From Chitinophagales bacterium (GTDB taxonomy: Bacteria; Bacteroidota; Bacteroidia; Chitinophagales; Saprospiraceae): DNA of 64,000 nucleotides. Below, piece by piece: positions 53,401-62,107 of the stretch. The notes under the pieces are model-generated. The model was not told the origin of the DNA. It made no database searches and saw only the letters and a program-made list of their open reading frames with translations. How positions within the stretch are numbered: the first letter of the stretch is position 1; each line of letters begins with the position of its first letter. The stretch spans positions 310,001-374,000 of the forward strand of contig JAAFJN010000001.1 of assembly GCA_013298845.1 (NCBI GenBank), in the 5' to 3' direction. The translations under genes and the position numbers were made by a program.

Positions 53401-54201
53401 TACGCCGGGGTGAACGGCCACCACTTCGCCCAAAGTGCCTTCGTCGTCGCCCTCGGGGCGGTTGGCGTTTTCAATTTGGGGTACCGACAAGAACATGGCG
53501 GTCATCGTTACTGCTTTTTTGTTTTCAAAAACCAGGTTGCCCGTGGCTTGCATTACGTCAACATCGCCCGATTTCACCGATGTAAATTGCATTTGATCCA
53601 GTTTGCCCCCTTTTACGGCGAGGTTCGAGGGGTGCGCAATGGAGGCAACGTTGGTTTTAAACTGCACTTCCACGTCGTCGGGGCAGTTTTCGACCGAGAA
53701 GGTGCGCTCAAAACCAGGTTGGCGGTCTTGTTCCACGTATTCGGGCCGCTCGTTGATGCGCACGCGGCGGCCATCGGCCAGCACGAGGTCGTACATGAGT
53801 TCGGCGTGTCCGTCATCGGTGTAGCGATGCCCTTTGTAATCGGTAGAAACCGGCTGAATGGCATTGTTCACTTTAACGACCCAGGGTTGGCGGTATTGGT
53901 TTACGATCCAGGAGTTACCCAGCGACATGGGTTGTGGTCCGTGGCGCATGTTGTACACCGCGCCGGAGAAATCAACGCCACCCGCCCATACTTTATAGAG
54001 GGAGCAGGAATCGGTGGAATAAGCGGCCCACATCCGGTCGTTGAGGGCGAAAGTAATCATACGGGGCTGTTTGTCGAGCACCGACCGAAATACCCAAGGG
54101 TCGTTGGGGCGATTGGCATCGGAGTTGGTTTGGCTTGTTTTACCGGCAAAATACCATAAACCGCCCAGCAACGCGAGAAGCAACAGAAAAAGTTTGCGCA
54201 T
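50485..54201 (-). CDS. Large exported cytochrome c / PA14 / propeller / DUF1080 protein
   Basis: 1238 residues. In order: an N-terminal export segment (FLLLLALLGGLWYFAG); a novel-looking beta domain; a class I cytochrome c with CRTCH (275-279) and a Met ligand (VAAMSAHP, Met324); an acidic linker; a PA14 domain (about 380-515, SDDGGKLFVDGKLLVNNDG); a GSDH-like six-blade propeller (about 545-900, GLRTPDGVGTGPDGQLFIADNQGD); and a C-terminal DUF1080 domain (EKAEGWQLLFDGKNL). DUF1080 proteins are 3-keto-disaccharide hydrolases. The combination suggests sugar oxidation and cleavage at the cell surface. The role is inferred from domains. Confidence 0.85.
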   Translation of the reverse strand: MRKLFLLLLALLGGLWYFAGKTSQTNSDANRPNDPWVFRSVLDKQPRMITFALNDRMWAAYSTDSCSLYKVWAGGVDFSGAVYNMRHGPQPMSLGNSWIVNQYRQPWVVKVNNAIQPVSTDYKGHRYTDDGHAELMYDLVLADGRRVRINERPEYVEQDRQPGFERTFSVENCPDDVEVQFKTNVASIAHPSNLAVKGGKLDQMQFTSVKSGDVDVMQATGNLVFENKKAVTMTAMFLSVPQIENANRPEGDDEGTLGEVVAVHPGVKLIAKSDCRTCHNEAVKTVGPSYMDIAKKYKNTLANVEKLTQKVINGGSGVWGVAAMSAHPNLKLEDAKTMVSYVLSLDEGEDDGEGGASKTVDINSIPAEKWLQAASNITDRDMVPGLRAAVYTLPSEPQTMSDVNFNAKPALQAIVREVDAGGEDFGDFKTNFAILATGYLFLDKDENVLLQLSSDDGGKLFVDGKLLVNNDGHHGMDPKEVELALRKGYHDLRIEYFQAAGGRGITLKWARAGDPEMKTIPATNLQHKRVEGEDLPVVMGGTENAIPGDGAPLREVHPSYTVTQARPDHFLPKVAGMDFLPDGRLVVSTWDAVGGVYILSNVNSGDPKKITVKQFAKGLAEPLGLKVVDGQIFVLQKQELTQLVDNNGDDVADEYRCFAKGWRASSNFHEFAFGLAYKPDEDAFYAALAIAIMPGGASARPQIVDRGKVVKISRKDGSIEFVARGLRTPDGVGTGPDGQLFIADNQGDWLPSSKILHVKPGAFYNSYAVDSVNVAGMAVQQPVVWLPQDEIGNSPTQPILLDEGPYRNQLLHGDVCYGGLQRVFMEKIDGNYQGSVFRFTQGLEGATHRIVRGPDNAFYIGMIGNPGNWGQEGKLWYGLQRMQYNGNSAFEMLAVRAKTNGVEIEFTEPLREGDGWNPAQFAVRQWYYQPTVNYGGPKLGETALPVKSATVSADRKRVFLEIPGIQPKHVVHIRLQNLPMSDLGHEIWTTETWYTMNAIPQNDLGTVQAAPAFAQQPDNTLSEKEKAEGWQLLFDGKNLAQFHNWGKNTVGKSWIVDQNAIHLDAKPNPNGHWQAADGGDIITAEAYEDFELQLDWKIGNCGNSGIIYYVVEDTAKYDYVWQTGPEMQVLDNACHPDSKYPKHRAGDLYDLIACKYETVKVAGEWNHVRLVSKGGKVEHWLNNRKLVEFQMHDSAWDKLVAGSKFKDMPDFGKAKKGKIALQDHGDPIWYKNIKIRKL

Positions 54202-54281
54202 TAAATTGTACGTTAGTTGTTATTCGTTAATTTATTCATCGTCCGTCTCACTGGTTTTAGGACTGTAAAAAAGAGGTGGGG

Positions 54282-54289
54282 CAAATTTA
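54282..54289 (-). promoter_or_regulatory. -7 box of the large cytochrome gene
   Basis: On the minus strand TAAATTTG fits TAnnTTTG, 80 bases before ATG 54201. Confidence 0.45.
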
Positions 54290-54363
54290 GCATTTTTTCT
54301 TTCCCGTACTATATGTGGCGTATTTTCTGTGTGGAAAACGGCGGCTAAACGCGTTCAAATGCC

Positions 54364-54371
54364 TATCTTTG
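54364..54371 (+). promoter_or_regulatory. -7 box of the HD-domain gene
   Basis: TATCTTTG is followed by CCTA and then ATG 54376, leaving four bases; with normal spacing the transcript would begin at or near the start codon. Confidence 0.6.
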
Positions 54372-54375
54372 CCTA

Positions 54376-55572
54376 ATGATTAAGCAAAAAATCTTTAATG
54401 ATCCAGTGTACGGTTTTACCGCTGTACAAAAGGGTCTCCTGCTCGACCTGATTGACCACCCCTATTTTCAGCGCTTGCGCCGGATTCGGCAAACCGGTTT
54501 GGCGCATTACGTGTATCCGGGCGCATTGCACACACGTTTTCACCACGCTTTGGGGGCCTTACACCTGATGCAAGAGACCATTAAAGTGTTGCGTTCAAAA
54601 GACGTTGATATCACCGAAGAAGAAGCCGAAGCCGTTTGCGCCGCTATTTTGTTGCACGATATTGGTCACGGCCCGTATTCGCACGCCCTGGAACACACCA
54701 TTATTGATTACCACCACGAGCAATTATCGGCCTGGTTTATGGAGGCCCTGAACGAAGAATTTTCGGGGCGGTTAACATTGGCGATGGCCATTTTTTCCAA
54801 CCAATACCACAAACATTTTTTGCACCAACTGGTATCCGGCCAATTGGACATGGACCGCATGGATTACCTCAACCGCGACAGTTTTTTTACCGGCGTGAGC
54901 GAGGGCGTGATTGGATACGACCGCATTATTAAAATGTTATCGGTACACAATGGCGATTTGGTGGTGGAAGAAAAGGGCATTTACAGCGTCGAAAAATTCC
55001 TGATTGCCCGCCGCCTCATGTATTGGCAGGTGTATCTGCACAAAACCAACGTATCCGCCGAACAGATGTTAACCCGGGCCTTGCGACGGGCGCGGGCTTT
55101 GTACGTGGAAGGCAAATCCGTGGAAGTTTCGCGGGGTTTAGCGTGGTTTTTGCGGTTGGAACCCGGAATGGAACCCGATAAAAAAGAAATTTTGGTCCAT
55201 TATGCCCGGCTCGACGATACGGATATTGCCATGGCCCTCAAAGAATGGGCCTATTCGGATGATCCGGTGTTGCAATTATTGGCCAGTGGTTTGCTGAACC
55301 GCCGCCTCTACCGCCTGGAATGGAGCACCACTCCGTTTGAAGAAACGTACAAAGCCCGTGTTCGCGAACGCATTCGGGAGAAATACGGGCCGGAAATCCC
55401 CGAAGAGTACCTGTTTCTCGAAGGTTTGGAAAGTAACCAGGCTTACAACGAATCAGATGAACCCATCAAAATTTTGTTCAATAACGGGACCGTAAAGCGC
55501 ATTAGCGAATGCTCGGATGTGCCTTTGTACACCCAGCGGGTCACCAAATATTTTTTGGCGTACCCCAAATAG
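54376..55572 (+). CDS. HD-domain phosphohydrolase (COG1078 type)
   Basis: 398 residues. The HD metal ligands are TRFHHALGALHLM (His), LLHDIGHGPYSHALEH (HD) and LDMDRMDYLNRDSFFTG (Asp). IKQKIFNDPVYGF is a usual start. Members hydrolyse nucleoside triphosphates (often dNTP) or related nucleotides; the substrate here is not determined. The -7 box is only four bases before the ATG, so the mRNA is probably leaderless. Confidence 0.9.
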   Translation: MIKQKIFNDPVYGFTAVQKGLLLDLIDHPYFQRLRRIRQTGLAHYVYPGALHTRFHHALGALHLMQETIKVLRSKDVDITEEEAEAVCAAILLHDIGHGPYSHALEHTIIDYHHEQLSAWFMEALNEEFSGRLTLAMAIFSNQYHKHFLHQLVSGQLDMDRMDYLNRDSFFTGVSEGVIGYDRIIKMLSVHNGDLVVEEKGIYSVEKFLIARRLMYWQVYLHKTNVSAEQMLTRALRRARALYVEGKSVEVSRGLAWFLRLEPGMEPDKKEILVHYARLDDTDIAMALKEWAYSDDPVLQLLASGLLNRRLYRLEWSTTPFEETYKARVRERIREKYGPEIPEEYLFLEGLESNQAYNESDEPIKILFNNGTVKRISECSDVPLYTQRVTKYFLAYPK

Positions 55573-55644
55573 AGCCCGCCTTTTTATCAAAATAATTTAT
55601 CTAAAAAAAACACTGCGAACACCATATATACGGGTAGTTCGATG

Positions 55645-55652
55645 TACTTTTG
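55645..55652 (+). promoter_or_regulatory. -7 box of the repeat-protein gene
   Basis: TACTTTTG fits TAnnTTTG, 62 bases before ATG 55715. Confidence 0.5.
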
Positions 55653-55714
55653 CGCGTCCTTTCGGGCCTTTTTATCAAAACATCATTATTTCACTAAACC
55701 GAAATTTAGTTATT

Positions 55715-57784
55715 ATGGGAAAATCCAAGTTTTTACTACCCCTTTTCCTTAGTGTTTCGTTTGCCGCACTCGCTCAACCAAGCGAGCAGATTCCAAATGC
55801 GCAACCCGGCAAATGTTACGCTAAATGTCTCATTCCTGATGAGTACAAAGAAACCACTGAGCAGGTTGTTGTAAAACCAGCCGGCACTAAAACAATTGTA
55901 AAGCCAGCAACGTATTCAAATACCACTGAAAAGGTACTCGTTAAAGCCGAGTCAAAACGCCTTATCCCCGTTCCGGCCAAGTACGAAACTAAAACCGAAC
56001 AGGTATTGGTAAAAGCGGCCAGCAAACGTATTGTTACGGTGCCAGCGGTGTACGAAACCAAAACCGAACGCGTGATGGTAAAACCAGAAACCAAACGTTC
56101 GATTTCGGTACCGGCAGTGTACGAAACCAAAACCGAACAGGTGTTGGTAAAGCCAGCCTCTAAACGTTCAATCTCCGTTCCGGCGGTGTACGAAACCAAA
56201 ACCGAAAAAGTTTTGGTAAAGCCAGAATCAAAACGCGTTATCGCGGTTCCGGCGGTGTACGAAACCAAAGCCGAACGCGTGATGGTAAAGGCCGAAAGCA
56301 AACGCCTCATTGAGGTGCCAGCGGTGTACGAAACCAAAACCGAGCGCGTCATGGTGAAAGCCGAAAGCAAACGCCTCATTGACGTTCCGGCGGTGTACGA
56401 AACCAAAACTGAGCGCGTAATGGTGAAAGCCGAAGGCAAACGCATTATTGAAGTGCCAGCGGTGTACGAAACCAAAACCGAACAAGTAGAAGTAAAAGCG
56501 GCTTCTAAACGTTTGGTGGAAGTACCAGCGGTGTACGAAAATAAAACCGAGCAGTATGAAATCGAAGCCGCTACTACCCGCGTTGAGGTAAAACAACCAA
56601 CATTCGAAACCGTAACGGAGCGCATCGAGGTGAAACCAGCCAGCACAAAATGGGTTAAGAAAAAAGCGGACGCTAATTGTCTGAGTGCTAACCCGGACGA
56701 CTGCCTCGTTTGGTGTTTAGTGGACGTTGCTGCCGAATACCAAACCGTTACCAAGCGCGTCAACAAAGGTTGCGACGGCAGCGGCGTTGCCGATGCAGGT
56801 TGCACTAAAACCATCGCGGTTCCGGCTAAAACGGGCACCCGTACGGTACGCGTGATCAAAACACCGGCTACTACCCGCGAAGAAGTAATTCCCGCTGAGT
56901 ACAAAACCGTTACCAGCCGCGTGATCAAAACACCGGCCGCTACCCGCGAAGAAGTAATTCCTGCCGAGTACGCCAACGTAACCACGCAGGTGGTAAAAAC
57001 AGCGGCTACTGTACGCGAAGAAGTAATTCCCGCTGAGTACGCCAACGTAACTACCCAAGTGGTAAAAACACCGGCTTCTGTACGCGAAGAAGTAATTCCC
57101 GCTGAATACACGACGGTTTCTACCCAAGTGGTAAAAACACCGGCTACTACCCGCGAAGAAATTATTCCGGCTGAATACAAAACGGTATCTACGCAGGTGA
57201 TCAAAACGGCGGCTACTGTGCGCGAAGAAGTAATTCCCGCCGAGTACAAAACCGTTACCAGCCAGGTGATCAAAACGGCGGCTACTGTGCGCGAAGAAGT
57301 AATTCCCGCCGAGTACAAAACCGTAACCACGCAGGTGATCAAAACACCGGCTTCATCACGCGAAGAAGTAATTCCTGCCGAGTACGCCAATGTAACCAAG
57401 CAGGTAATGGTTAGCCCCGCTTCTGTACGTGAAGAGTTGATTCCTGCCGAGTACACCAACTCCAGCAAACGTTCAATCGCAGCGGCTGAATTTACAACAA
57501 CCGAAACTATTCCCGCCGAGTACGCTACGGTAACAAAGCGCACCCTCGTGAAGCCCGGTGGTTTCACCGCTTGGCGCGAAGTATTGTGCGGCGACAAAGT
57601 AACGGGTTACACCATCCGCCAAATCCAGGATGCCTTGTTGAAAGCCGGTTACGACCCAGGTCCAATTGACAACATCATGGGTTCACGCACCAAAGCAGCA
57701 TTGACAAAATACCAAAAAGACAAAGGTTTGCCCGTGGGTAACCTCGACTTCGAAACATTGAAGTCATTGGGTATTAAATACTAA
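55715..57784 (+). CDS. Secreted tandem-repeat protein with peptidoglycan-binding domain
   Basis: 689 residues with a signal peptide (MGKSKFLLPLFLSVSFAALAQ). Two arrays of about 23-residue repeats follow: the first has units like VPAVYETKTERVMVKAE (about 9 copies), the second units like IPAEYKTVTTQVIKT (about 11 copies). A Cys-rich linker (DANCLSANPDDCLVWCLVDV) stands between them. The C-terminal 60 residues are a PG_binding_1 domain (TIRQIQDALLKAGYDPGPIDNIMG). It probably spans the periplasm or attaches to the wall. Repeats on the complementary strand leave a long shadow frame. Confidence 0.85.
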   Translation: MGKSKFLLPLFLSVSFAALAQPSEQIPNAQPGKCYAKCLIPDEYKETTEQVVVKPAGTKTIVKPATYSNTTEKVLVKAESKRLIPVPAKYETKTEQVLVKAASKRIVTVPAVYETKTERVMVKPETKRSISVPAVYETKTEQVLVKPASKRSISVPAVYETKTEKVLVKPESKRVIAVPAVYETKAERVMVKAESKRLIEVPAVYETKTERVMVKAESKRLIDVPAVYETKTERVMVKAEGKRIIEVPAVYETKTEQVEVKAASKRLVEVPAVYENKTEQYEIEAATTRVEVKQPTFETVTERIEVKPASTKWVKKKADANCLSANPDDCLVWCLVDVAAEYQTVTKRVNKGCDGSGVADAGCTKTIAVPAKTGTRTVRVIKTPATTREEVIPAEYKTVTSRVIKTPAATREEVIPAEYANVTTQVVKTAATVREEVIPAEYANVTTQVVKTPASVREEVIPAEYTTVSTQVVKTPATTREEIIPAEYKTVSTQVIKTAATVREEVIPAEYKTVTSQVIKTAATVREEVIPAEYKTVTTQVIKTPASSREEVIPAEYANVTKQVMVSPASVREELIPAEYTNSSKRSIAAAEFTTTETIPAEYATVTKRTLVKPGGFTAWREVLCGDKVTGYTIRQIQDALLKAGYDPGPIDNIMGSRTKAALTKYQKDKGLPVGNLDFETLKSLGIKY

Positions 57785-57806
57785 ATTCTAGTCAATACCG
57801 CATAAA

Positions 57807-57842
57807 CAAACGGCTTTCGGGGGTAACCTCGAAAGCCGTTTG
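57807..57842. terminator. Hairpin between convergent genes
   Basis: A perfect 13-bp stem (CAAACGGCTTTCG / CGAAAGCCGTTTG) with a 10-base loop. T-runs are short on both sides, so the strength as a terminator is uncertain. Confidence 0.6.
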
Positions 57843-57874
57843 TCATTAGAGCCTGTTTACATTCGGATACGCTC

Positions 57875-59407
57875 TTATCCTTTTTTAGGCAATAATTTTA
57901 GTTCAAAAATATCGGTGCGGCGGTCTTTCAAATTGCGCACACTGCCAAATTGGTGTAATTCTTTTAACAAATCCAAATCCACGTCGGCCACCAGGATCAT
58001 TTCCGTGTTGGGCGTTGCTTCGGCTTTGATGCCCGTGGTGGGGAACGCAAAATCACAGGGTGTAAACACCACCGATTGCGCAAACTGAATGTCCATGTTG
58101 TGCACATTGGGCAAATTACCCACGCTGCCCGCCAAGGCCACGTAACACTCGTTTTCGATGGCCCGCGCCTGCGCGCAGTGGCGCACCCGCGAGTAGCCAT
58201 TTTGGGTATCGGTGAGGAACGGCACAAATAAAATACTGATCCCTTCTTCCGCCAAAATGCGGCTGAGTTCGGGGAATTCAACGTCGTAACAAATCAAAAT
58301 ACCAATTTTCCCGCAGTCGGTATCGTAAGAGTGCAGGAAATCGCCGCCTTTCATCCCCCACACCCGCGCCTCATCGGGTGTAACGTGAATTTTGATAAAA
58401 CGGTCAATGGTGCCGTCGCGGTGGCAGAGGTAACCCACGTTGTACAAAGTGCCGTCCACCACTTCGGGCATACTGCCGGTAATGATATTGATATTGTACG
58501 AAATGGCCAGTTTGGCAAATTCATCGCGGATAATACCCGTGTATTTGGCCAATTGCCGAATGGCTTCGGGTTCCGAGAGGTGGTTGTACTCGGCCATGAG
58601 CGGCGCGTTAAAAAATTCGGGGAACAACACAAAGTCGCAGCGGTAGCCCGAAACGGCATCCACAAAAAACTCGGCCTGTTCCATCAGTTCGGCCAGGGTT
58701 TTGTAGGGGCGCATTTGCCATTGCACTAGCCCGAGCCGGATCACAATTTTATCGGTGTGCAGTTTTTTCTTGGGTTTTTCGTAGTAGATATTGATCCATT
58801 CCAGCAGCGCCGCGTATTCCATCGAGGCTTTGTCGCCTTTGAGGTAATTTTTGATGATTTTCCGCACGTGAAAATCGTTGGACAACTGAAAATTCAGCAC
58901 CGGGTCGTGAATTTCCTTTTCCCGTACTTTTTGGATATAATCTTTGGGCGAAAGGTTCGACGCGTGGTTGTGGTAATTGGGCAAACGACCACCAAAAAGA
59001 ATACCTTTCAGGTTGAGTTTTTCGCACAATTCTTTGCGGTAATCGTAGAGGCGGCGGCCCAGGCGCAAGCCCCTAAACTCCGACTTAATAAAAATATCAA
59101 TGCCGTAGAGGTAATCGCCCTTGTCGGTATGGGTATCAAACGTGTAATTGCCCGTTATTTCGCGGTATGAGTGGTCGTCGTCAAATTCGTTATAATCAAC
59201 CGTAATGGACAGCGCGCAACCGGCCAAAACCCCACCCACGCGAATCACCGCCTGTCCTTCGGGAAAGAGTTTAATTAGTTTTTTGATGTGGCGCTCCTGC
59301 CAGTAGGCATCCTGCATATTGGTGTACGCGTCAATCATCAGCGACTTTAGTTCGTCGTAATCGTCAATGGAGAGATAATCAAGTTCTATTTTATCAATGG
59401 TGCTCAT
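57875..59407 (-). CDS. GNAT acetyltransferase fused to carbon-nitrogen hydrolase
   Basis: 510 residues. The N-terminal GNAT domain has FIKSEFRGLRLGRRLYDYRKEL. From about 220 on there is a nitrilase-type domain with the catalytic triad: Glu in FVLFPEFFNAPL, Lys in IKIHVTPDEAR, and Cys in GILICYDVEFPEL. Such fusions occur in several bacterial phyla; substrates are unknown. The enzyme probably hydrolyses an amide or transfers an acyl group. It converges on the repeat-protein gene. Confidence 0.92.
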   Translation of the reverse strand: MSTIDKIELDYLSIDDYDELKSLMIDAYTNMQDAYWQERHIKKLIKLFPEGQAVIRVGGVLAGCALSITVDYNEFDDDHSYREITGNYTFDTHTDKGDYLYGIDIFIKSEFRGLRLGRRLYDYRKELCEKLNLKGILFGGRLPNYHNHASNLSPKDYIQKVREKEIHDPVLNFQLSNDFHVRKIIKNYLKGDKASMEYAALLEWINIYYEKPKKKLHTDKIVIRLGLVQWQMRPYKTLAELMEQAEFFVDAVSGYRCDFVLFPEFFNAPLMAEYNHLSEPEAIRQLAKYTGIIRDEFAKLAISYNINIITGSMPEVVDGTLYNVGYLCHRDGTIDRFIKIHVTPDEARVWGMKGGDFLHSYDTDCGKIGILICYDVEFPELSRILAEEGISILFVPFLTDTQNGYSRVRHCAQARAIENECYVALAGSVGNLPNVHNMDIQFAQSVVFTPCDFAFPTTGIKAEATPNTEMILVADVDLDLLKELHQFGSVRNLKDRRTDIFELKLLPKKG

Positions 59408-59530
59408 GGTGCTCTATGCCTTACATATATCTCCGGCAAAATTAGGGACTATTTCACTACGAACCAATCCGCCCGCGATTATTCCCAACATTTATTCCCA
59501 CCCAACAATACAATATTACATACGGCTGCC

Positions 59531-59538
59531 TACATTTG
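59531..59538 (+). promoter_or_regulatory. -7 box of the dipeptidase gene
   Basis: TACATTTG fits TAnnTTTG, 27 bases before ATG 59566. Confidence 0.5.
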
Positions 59539-59565
59539 CCATCTCAATCAAATTATTCAAAAAAC

Positions 59566-61008
59566 ATGTCATCTCAGATACGTGCCCTTGAACCACAATC
59601 CGTTTGGAACCATTTTGCCGACCTGAACGCCATTCCACGGCCTTCCAAAAAAGAAGAACGCGTTGCGCAGTTTGTCGAAGATTTTGGCAAAAAACTAGGT
59701 CTCGAAACCCTTCGCGACGCGTTTGGTAATGTTATCATCAAAAAGCCGGCATCGCCCGGGCGCGCCAAAAGCAAAACCGTTATTTTGCAGGCCCACCTCG
59801 ATATGGTGCACCAGAAAAACGACGGCACCATTTTCGACTTTGAACAACAAGGCATCGAAATGTTGGTGGACGGCGATTGGGTAAAAGCCAATGGCACTAC
59901 CCTCGGGGCCGATAATGGCCTCGGTGCCGCGACAATTATGGCCGTTTTGTCGGCCAAAGACCTTTCCCATCCCGCTATCGAAGCGCTGTTTACCCTCGAC
60001 GAAGAGGCCGGTATGGGCGGTGCCAAAAACTTAGGTAAAGGACTGCTGAAAGGAAAAATACTGCTCAACCTCGATACTGAAGAAGACCACGTGTTTACCA
60101 TCGGTTGCGCGGGTGGCCTGGATACCAATATTGACTGGAAATACGCCGAAGAAGCCGCACCCGCCGGGGCCGAAGGCTTCGATATTGTGGTAAATGGCCT
60201 CAAAGGCGGGCACTCCGGCATGGATATTAACACCGGCCGGGGCAACGCTAATAAAATCATGAACCGCGTACTCGATGCCTGCCAAAAAGGTGGTCTGCGC
60301 ATCGGGGCACTTACGGGGGGCAGCGTGCGCAACGCCATTCCGCGCGAAAGCCGCGCCGCCGTGGCCGTAACCAAAACCGCCGCTTTCCACAAGGCATTCG
60401 CCGCCATTGTGCGCGAAATTATGGACGAGTTTGGGACCGTCGAACCGGATTTGAATATTACGTGCACCCCCGCCGCAACACCGGCCAACGTGATGAAAAG
60501 CCGCGACCAAAAGCGCTTTCTTGCGGCCATTCGCGCCGCCCACAACGGCGTATTCCGTATGAGTCCCGACGTGCCGGGATTGGTAGAAACCTCGTCTAAT
60601 TTGGCCTCTATTGTGTTAAAAGACGGTCATTTTGCCTGCGGCACCTTGCAACGCAGCGCCATTGAATCGGGTAAAGCCGACGTGGCCGCCGCCGTGCGGG
60701 CACCGTTTGATCTTTTGGGCGCAAAAATCACCAACGCCAACGGGTATCCGGGCTGGAAACCCAACCCCAAATCGGCGGTATTGGCCCAAATGGAAACCCT
60801 GTACGAACAAATGTTCGGCCACAAACCCGTGGTAGAAGCCTGCCACGCGGGCCTCGAATGCGGCATTATTGGCGAAAGATACCCCGGTTTGGACATGATT
60901 TCGTTCGGGCCAAATATTTTTAACGCCCACTCGCCCGACGAAAAAGCCAGTATCGCTTCGTTCCAAAAATTCTGGACGTTTTTTAAAACCGTCCTCGAAA
61001 AAATCTAA
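59566..61008 (+). CDS. pepD: Beta-Ala-His dipeptidase, M20 family
   Basis: 480 residues from ATG 59566 (MSSQIRALEPQSVWNHF). M20 metal ligands are in AHLDMVHQKND, LGADNGLGAA and TLDEEAGMGGAKNL. The conserved catalytic Asp and Glu lie in those motifs, and HSGMDINTGRGNANK matches the dimerisation lid. PepD hydrolyses dipeptides such as carnosine in the cytosol. The start at 59536 was rejected because the MSSQIRALEP start is standard. Confidence 0.95.
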   Translation: MSSQIRALEPQSVWNHFADLNAIPRPSKKEERVAQFVEDFGKKLGLETLRDAFGNVIIKKPASPGRAKSKTVILQAHLDMVHQKNDGTIFDFEQQGIEMLVDGDWVKANGTTLGADNGLGAATIMAVLSAKDLSHPAIEALFTLDEEAGMGGAKNLGKGLLKGKILLNLDTEEDHVFTIGCAGGLDTNIDWKYAEEAAPAGAEGFDIVVNGLKGGHSGMDINTGRGNANKIMNRVLDACQKGGLRIGALTGGSVRNAIPRESRAAVAVTKTAAFHKAFAAIVREIMDEFGTVEPDLNITCTPAATPANVMKSRDQKRFLAAIRAAHNGVFRMSPDVPGLVETSSNLASIVLKDGHFACGTLQRSAIESGKADVAAAVRAPFDLLGAKITNANGYPGWKPNPKSAVLAQMETLYEQMFGHKPVVEACHAGLECGIIGERYPGLDMISFGPNIFNAHSPDEKASIASFQKFWTFFKTVLEKI

Positions 61009-61073
61009 AATGCTTCAAAAAGCACCCCATAATTGTCATTTATTGCTCAACAACGCATCAAACTAACTAACGC

Positions 61074-62060
61074 ATGTTAACCATCTTAAGCGTCGCCATT
61101 GGTCTTATTCTCGTGCTGCTCCTGATGAGTATTTTATCCTCTACGGTGCACGATATTATTTCGTTGTTTTTGTCGCTGCGCGGCAAACACCTGCAATCTA
61201 CCTTAAAAGGTATGTTGGGTGGCATGCGGCAGGAGTTTGAACAACACCAGTTTTTTCAGCAGTTGTGCTCGGCGGAGCGGACCAAAACCTGGTTCTCGTC
61301 GTCGTCGTTGCCCACCTGGATGCAAAAAGAAACGTTTAGCGCTATTTTGCACGATGAGTTGCAAAAAATGGAGGGGGGCAACCTGGCCGAAAAAATTGAC
61401 AATATCCAGGATAAAAACCTGCGAGAATTGTTGGGCTTTTTGGTGCGCGAATCCAACGGAACAGTGGGCGGTTTCAAAGCCCAAATGGAAAATTGGTTCG
61501 ATCAGGTGATGGAACGCGCGTCCGATTTTTACGCTACCGGCACCAAATGGCGCTTGTTTTTTATCGGTTTGGTGCTCGCGGTGGGCCTCAACGCCGATAC
61601 CATTGGCATTTACCGCCGCTTGTCGGCCGATCCCGAATTGCGCATGAAAATGGTGGAAGCCGCCGAACGCATTGCCGCCGCCGATACCTTACCGGCCGTG
61701 CAACGCGATAGTTCGCTCAAGCAATACATTACCAACGCCAGCCAATTTATGGGTACCCAGTTGAACGGCATGGAGTCGTCGTTGGGACTGGGCTGGACCG
61801 AACCCAATCAGGCCAGTTCCATTCCCGGTTGGTTGGTGAAATTGATTGGTTTTATACTGACGGGTATCGCCGTTACGTTTGGGGCTTCGTTTTGGTTTGA
61901 TTTGTTAAAAAAACTGCTCAGCATAAAAAGTACCATCGGCGGTGGTGGCTCGGATGCGAATTTCGCCAGTCGCCGCAGTTTTAATATGCCCGAAGGAATT
62001 GACGCCGAACCCATTGGCGAACTCTCGGAGGAGCATTTGGCCAAAAAGAAACAAGAGTAA
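61074..62060 (+). CDS. Membrane protein of unknown function
   Basis: 328 residues with a helix at the N-terminus (ILSVAIGLILVLLLMSIL), one near 155 (WRLFFIGLVLAVGLNADTI) and one near 255 (LVKLIGFILTGIAVTFGA). Between them are helical segments such as DQVMERASDFYATGTK. No catalytic motif; I do not recognise the family. It lies 65 bp behind pepD and 47 bp before the hydrolase gene on the same strand. Confidence 0.7.
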   Translation: MLTILSVAIGLILVLLLMSILSSTVHDIISLFLSLRGKHLQSTLKGMLGGMRQEFEQHQFFQQLCSAERTKTWFSSSSLPTWMQKETFSAILHDELQKMEGGNLAEKIDNIQDKNLRELLGFLVRESNGTVGGFKAQMENWFDQVMERASDFYATGTKWRLFFIGLVLAVGLNADTIGIYRRLSADPELRMKMVEAAERIAAADTLPAVQRDSSLKQYITNASQFMGTQLNGMESSLGLGWTEPNQASSIPGWLVKLIGFILTGIAVTFGASFWFDLLKKLLSIKSTIGGGGSDANFASRRSFNMPEGIDAEPIGELSEEHLAKKKQE

Positions 62061-62064
62061 ATTG

Positions 62065-62072
62065 TACCTTTG
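62065..62072 (+). promoter_or_regulatory. -7 box of the glycosyl hydrolase gene
   Basis: TACCTTTG fits TAnnTTTG, 35 bases before ATG 62108. Confidence 0.55.
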
Positions 62073-62107
62073 CCGCCTCGAAACAACCAAATTACGATAA
62101 TATAATT

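Noticed and set aside
52360-54159. 599-codon plus-strand frame opposite the cytochrome gene
   Set aside because: It is antisense to a gene with clear domains (CRTCH, PA14, DUF1080); it has no start context or recognisable motif.
55900-57500. CRISPR or minisatellite array
   Set aside because: The repeats keep reading frame and encode a conserved protein repeat.
55816-57597. 593-codon open frame on the minus strand through the repeat protein gene
   Set aside because: It mirrors the repeat codons of the plus-strand gene, has no signal or family motif, and the plus strand has a signal peptide, repeats and a known C-terminal domain.
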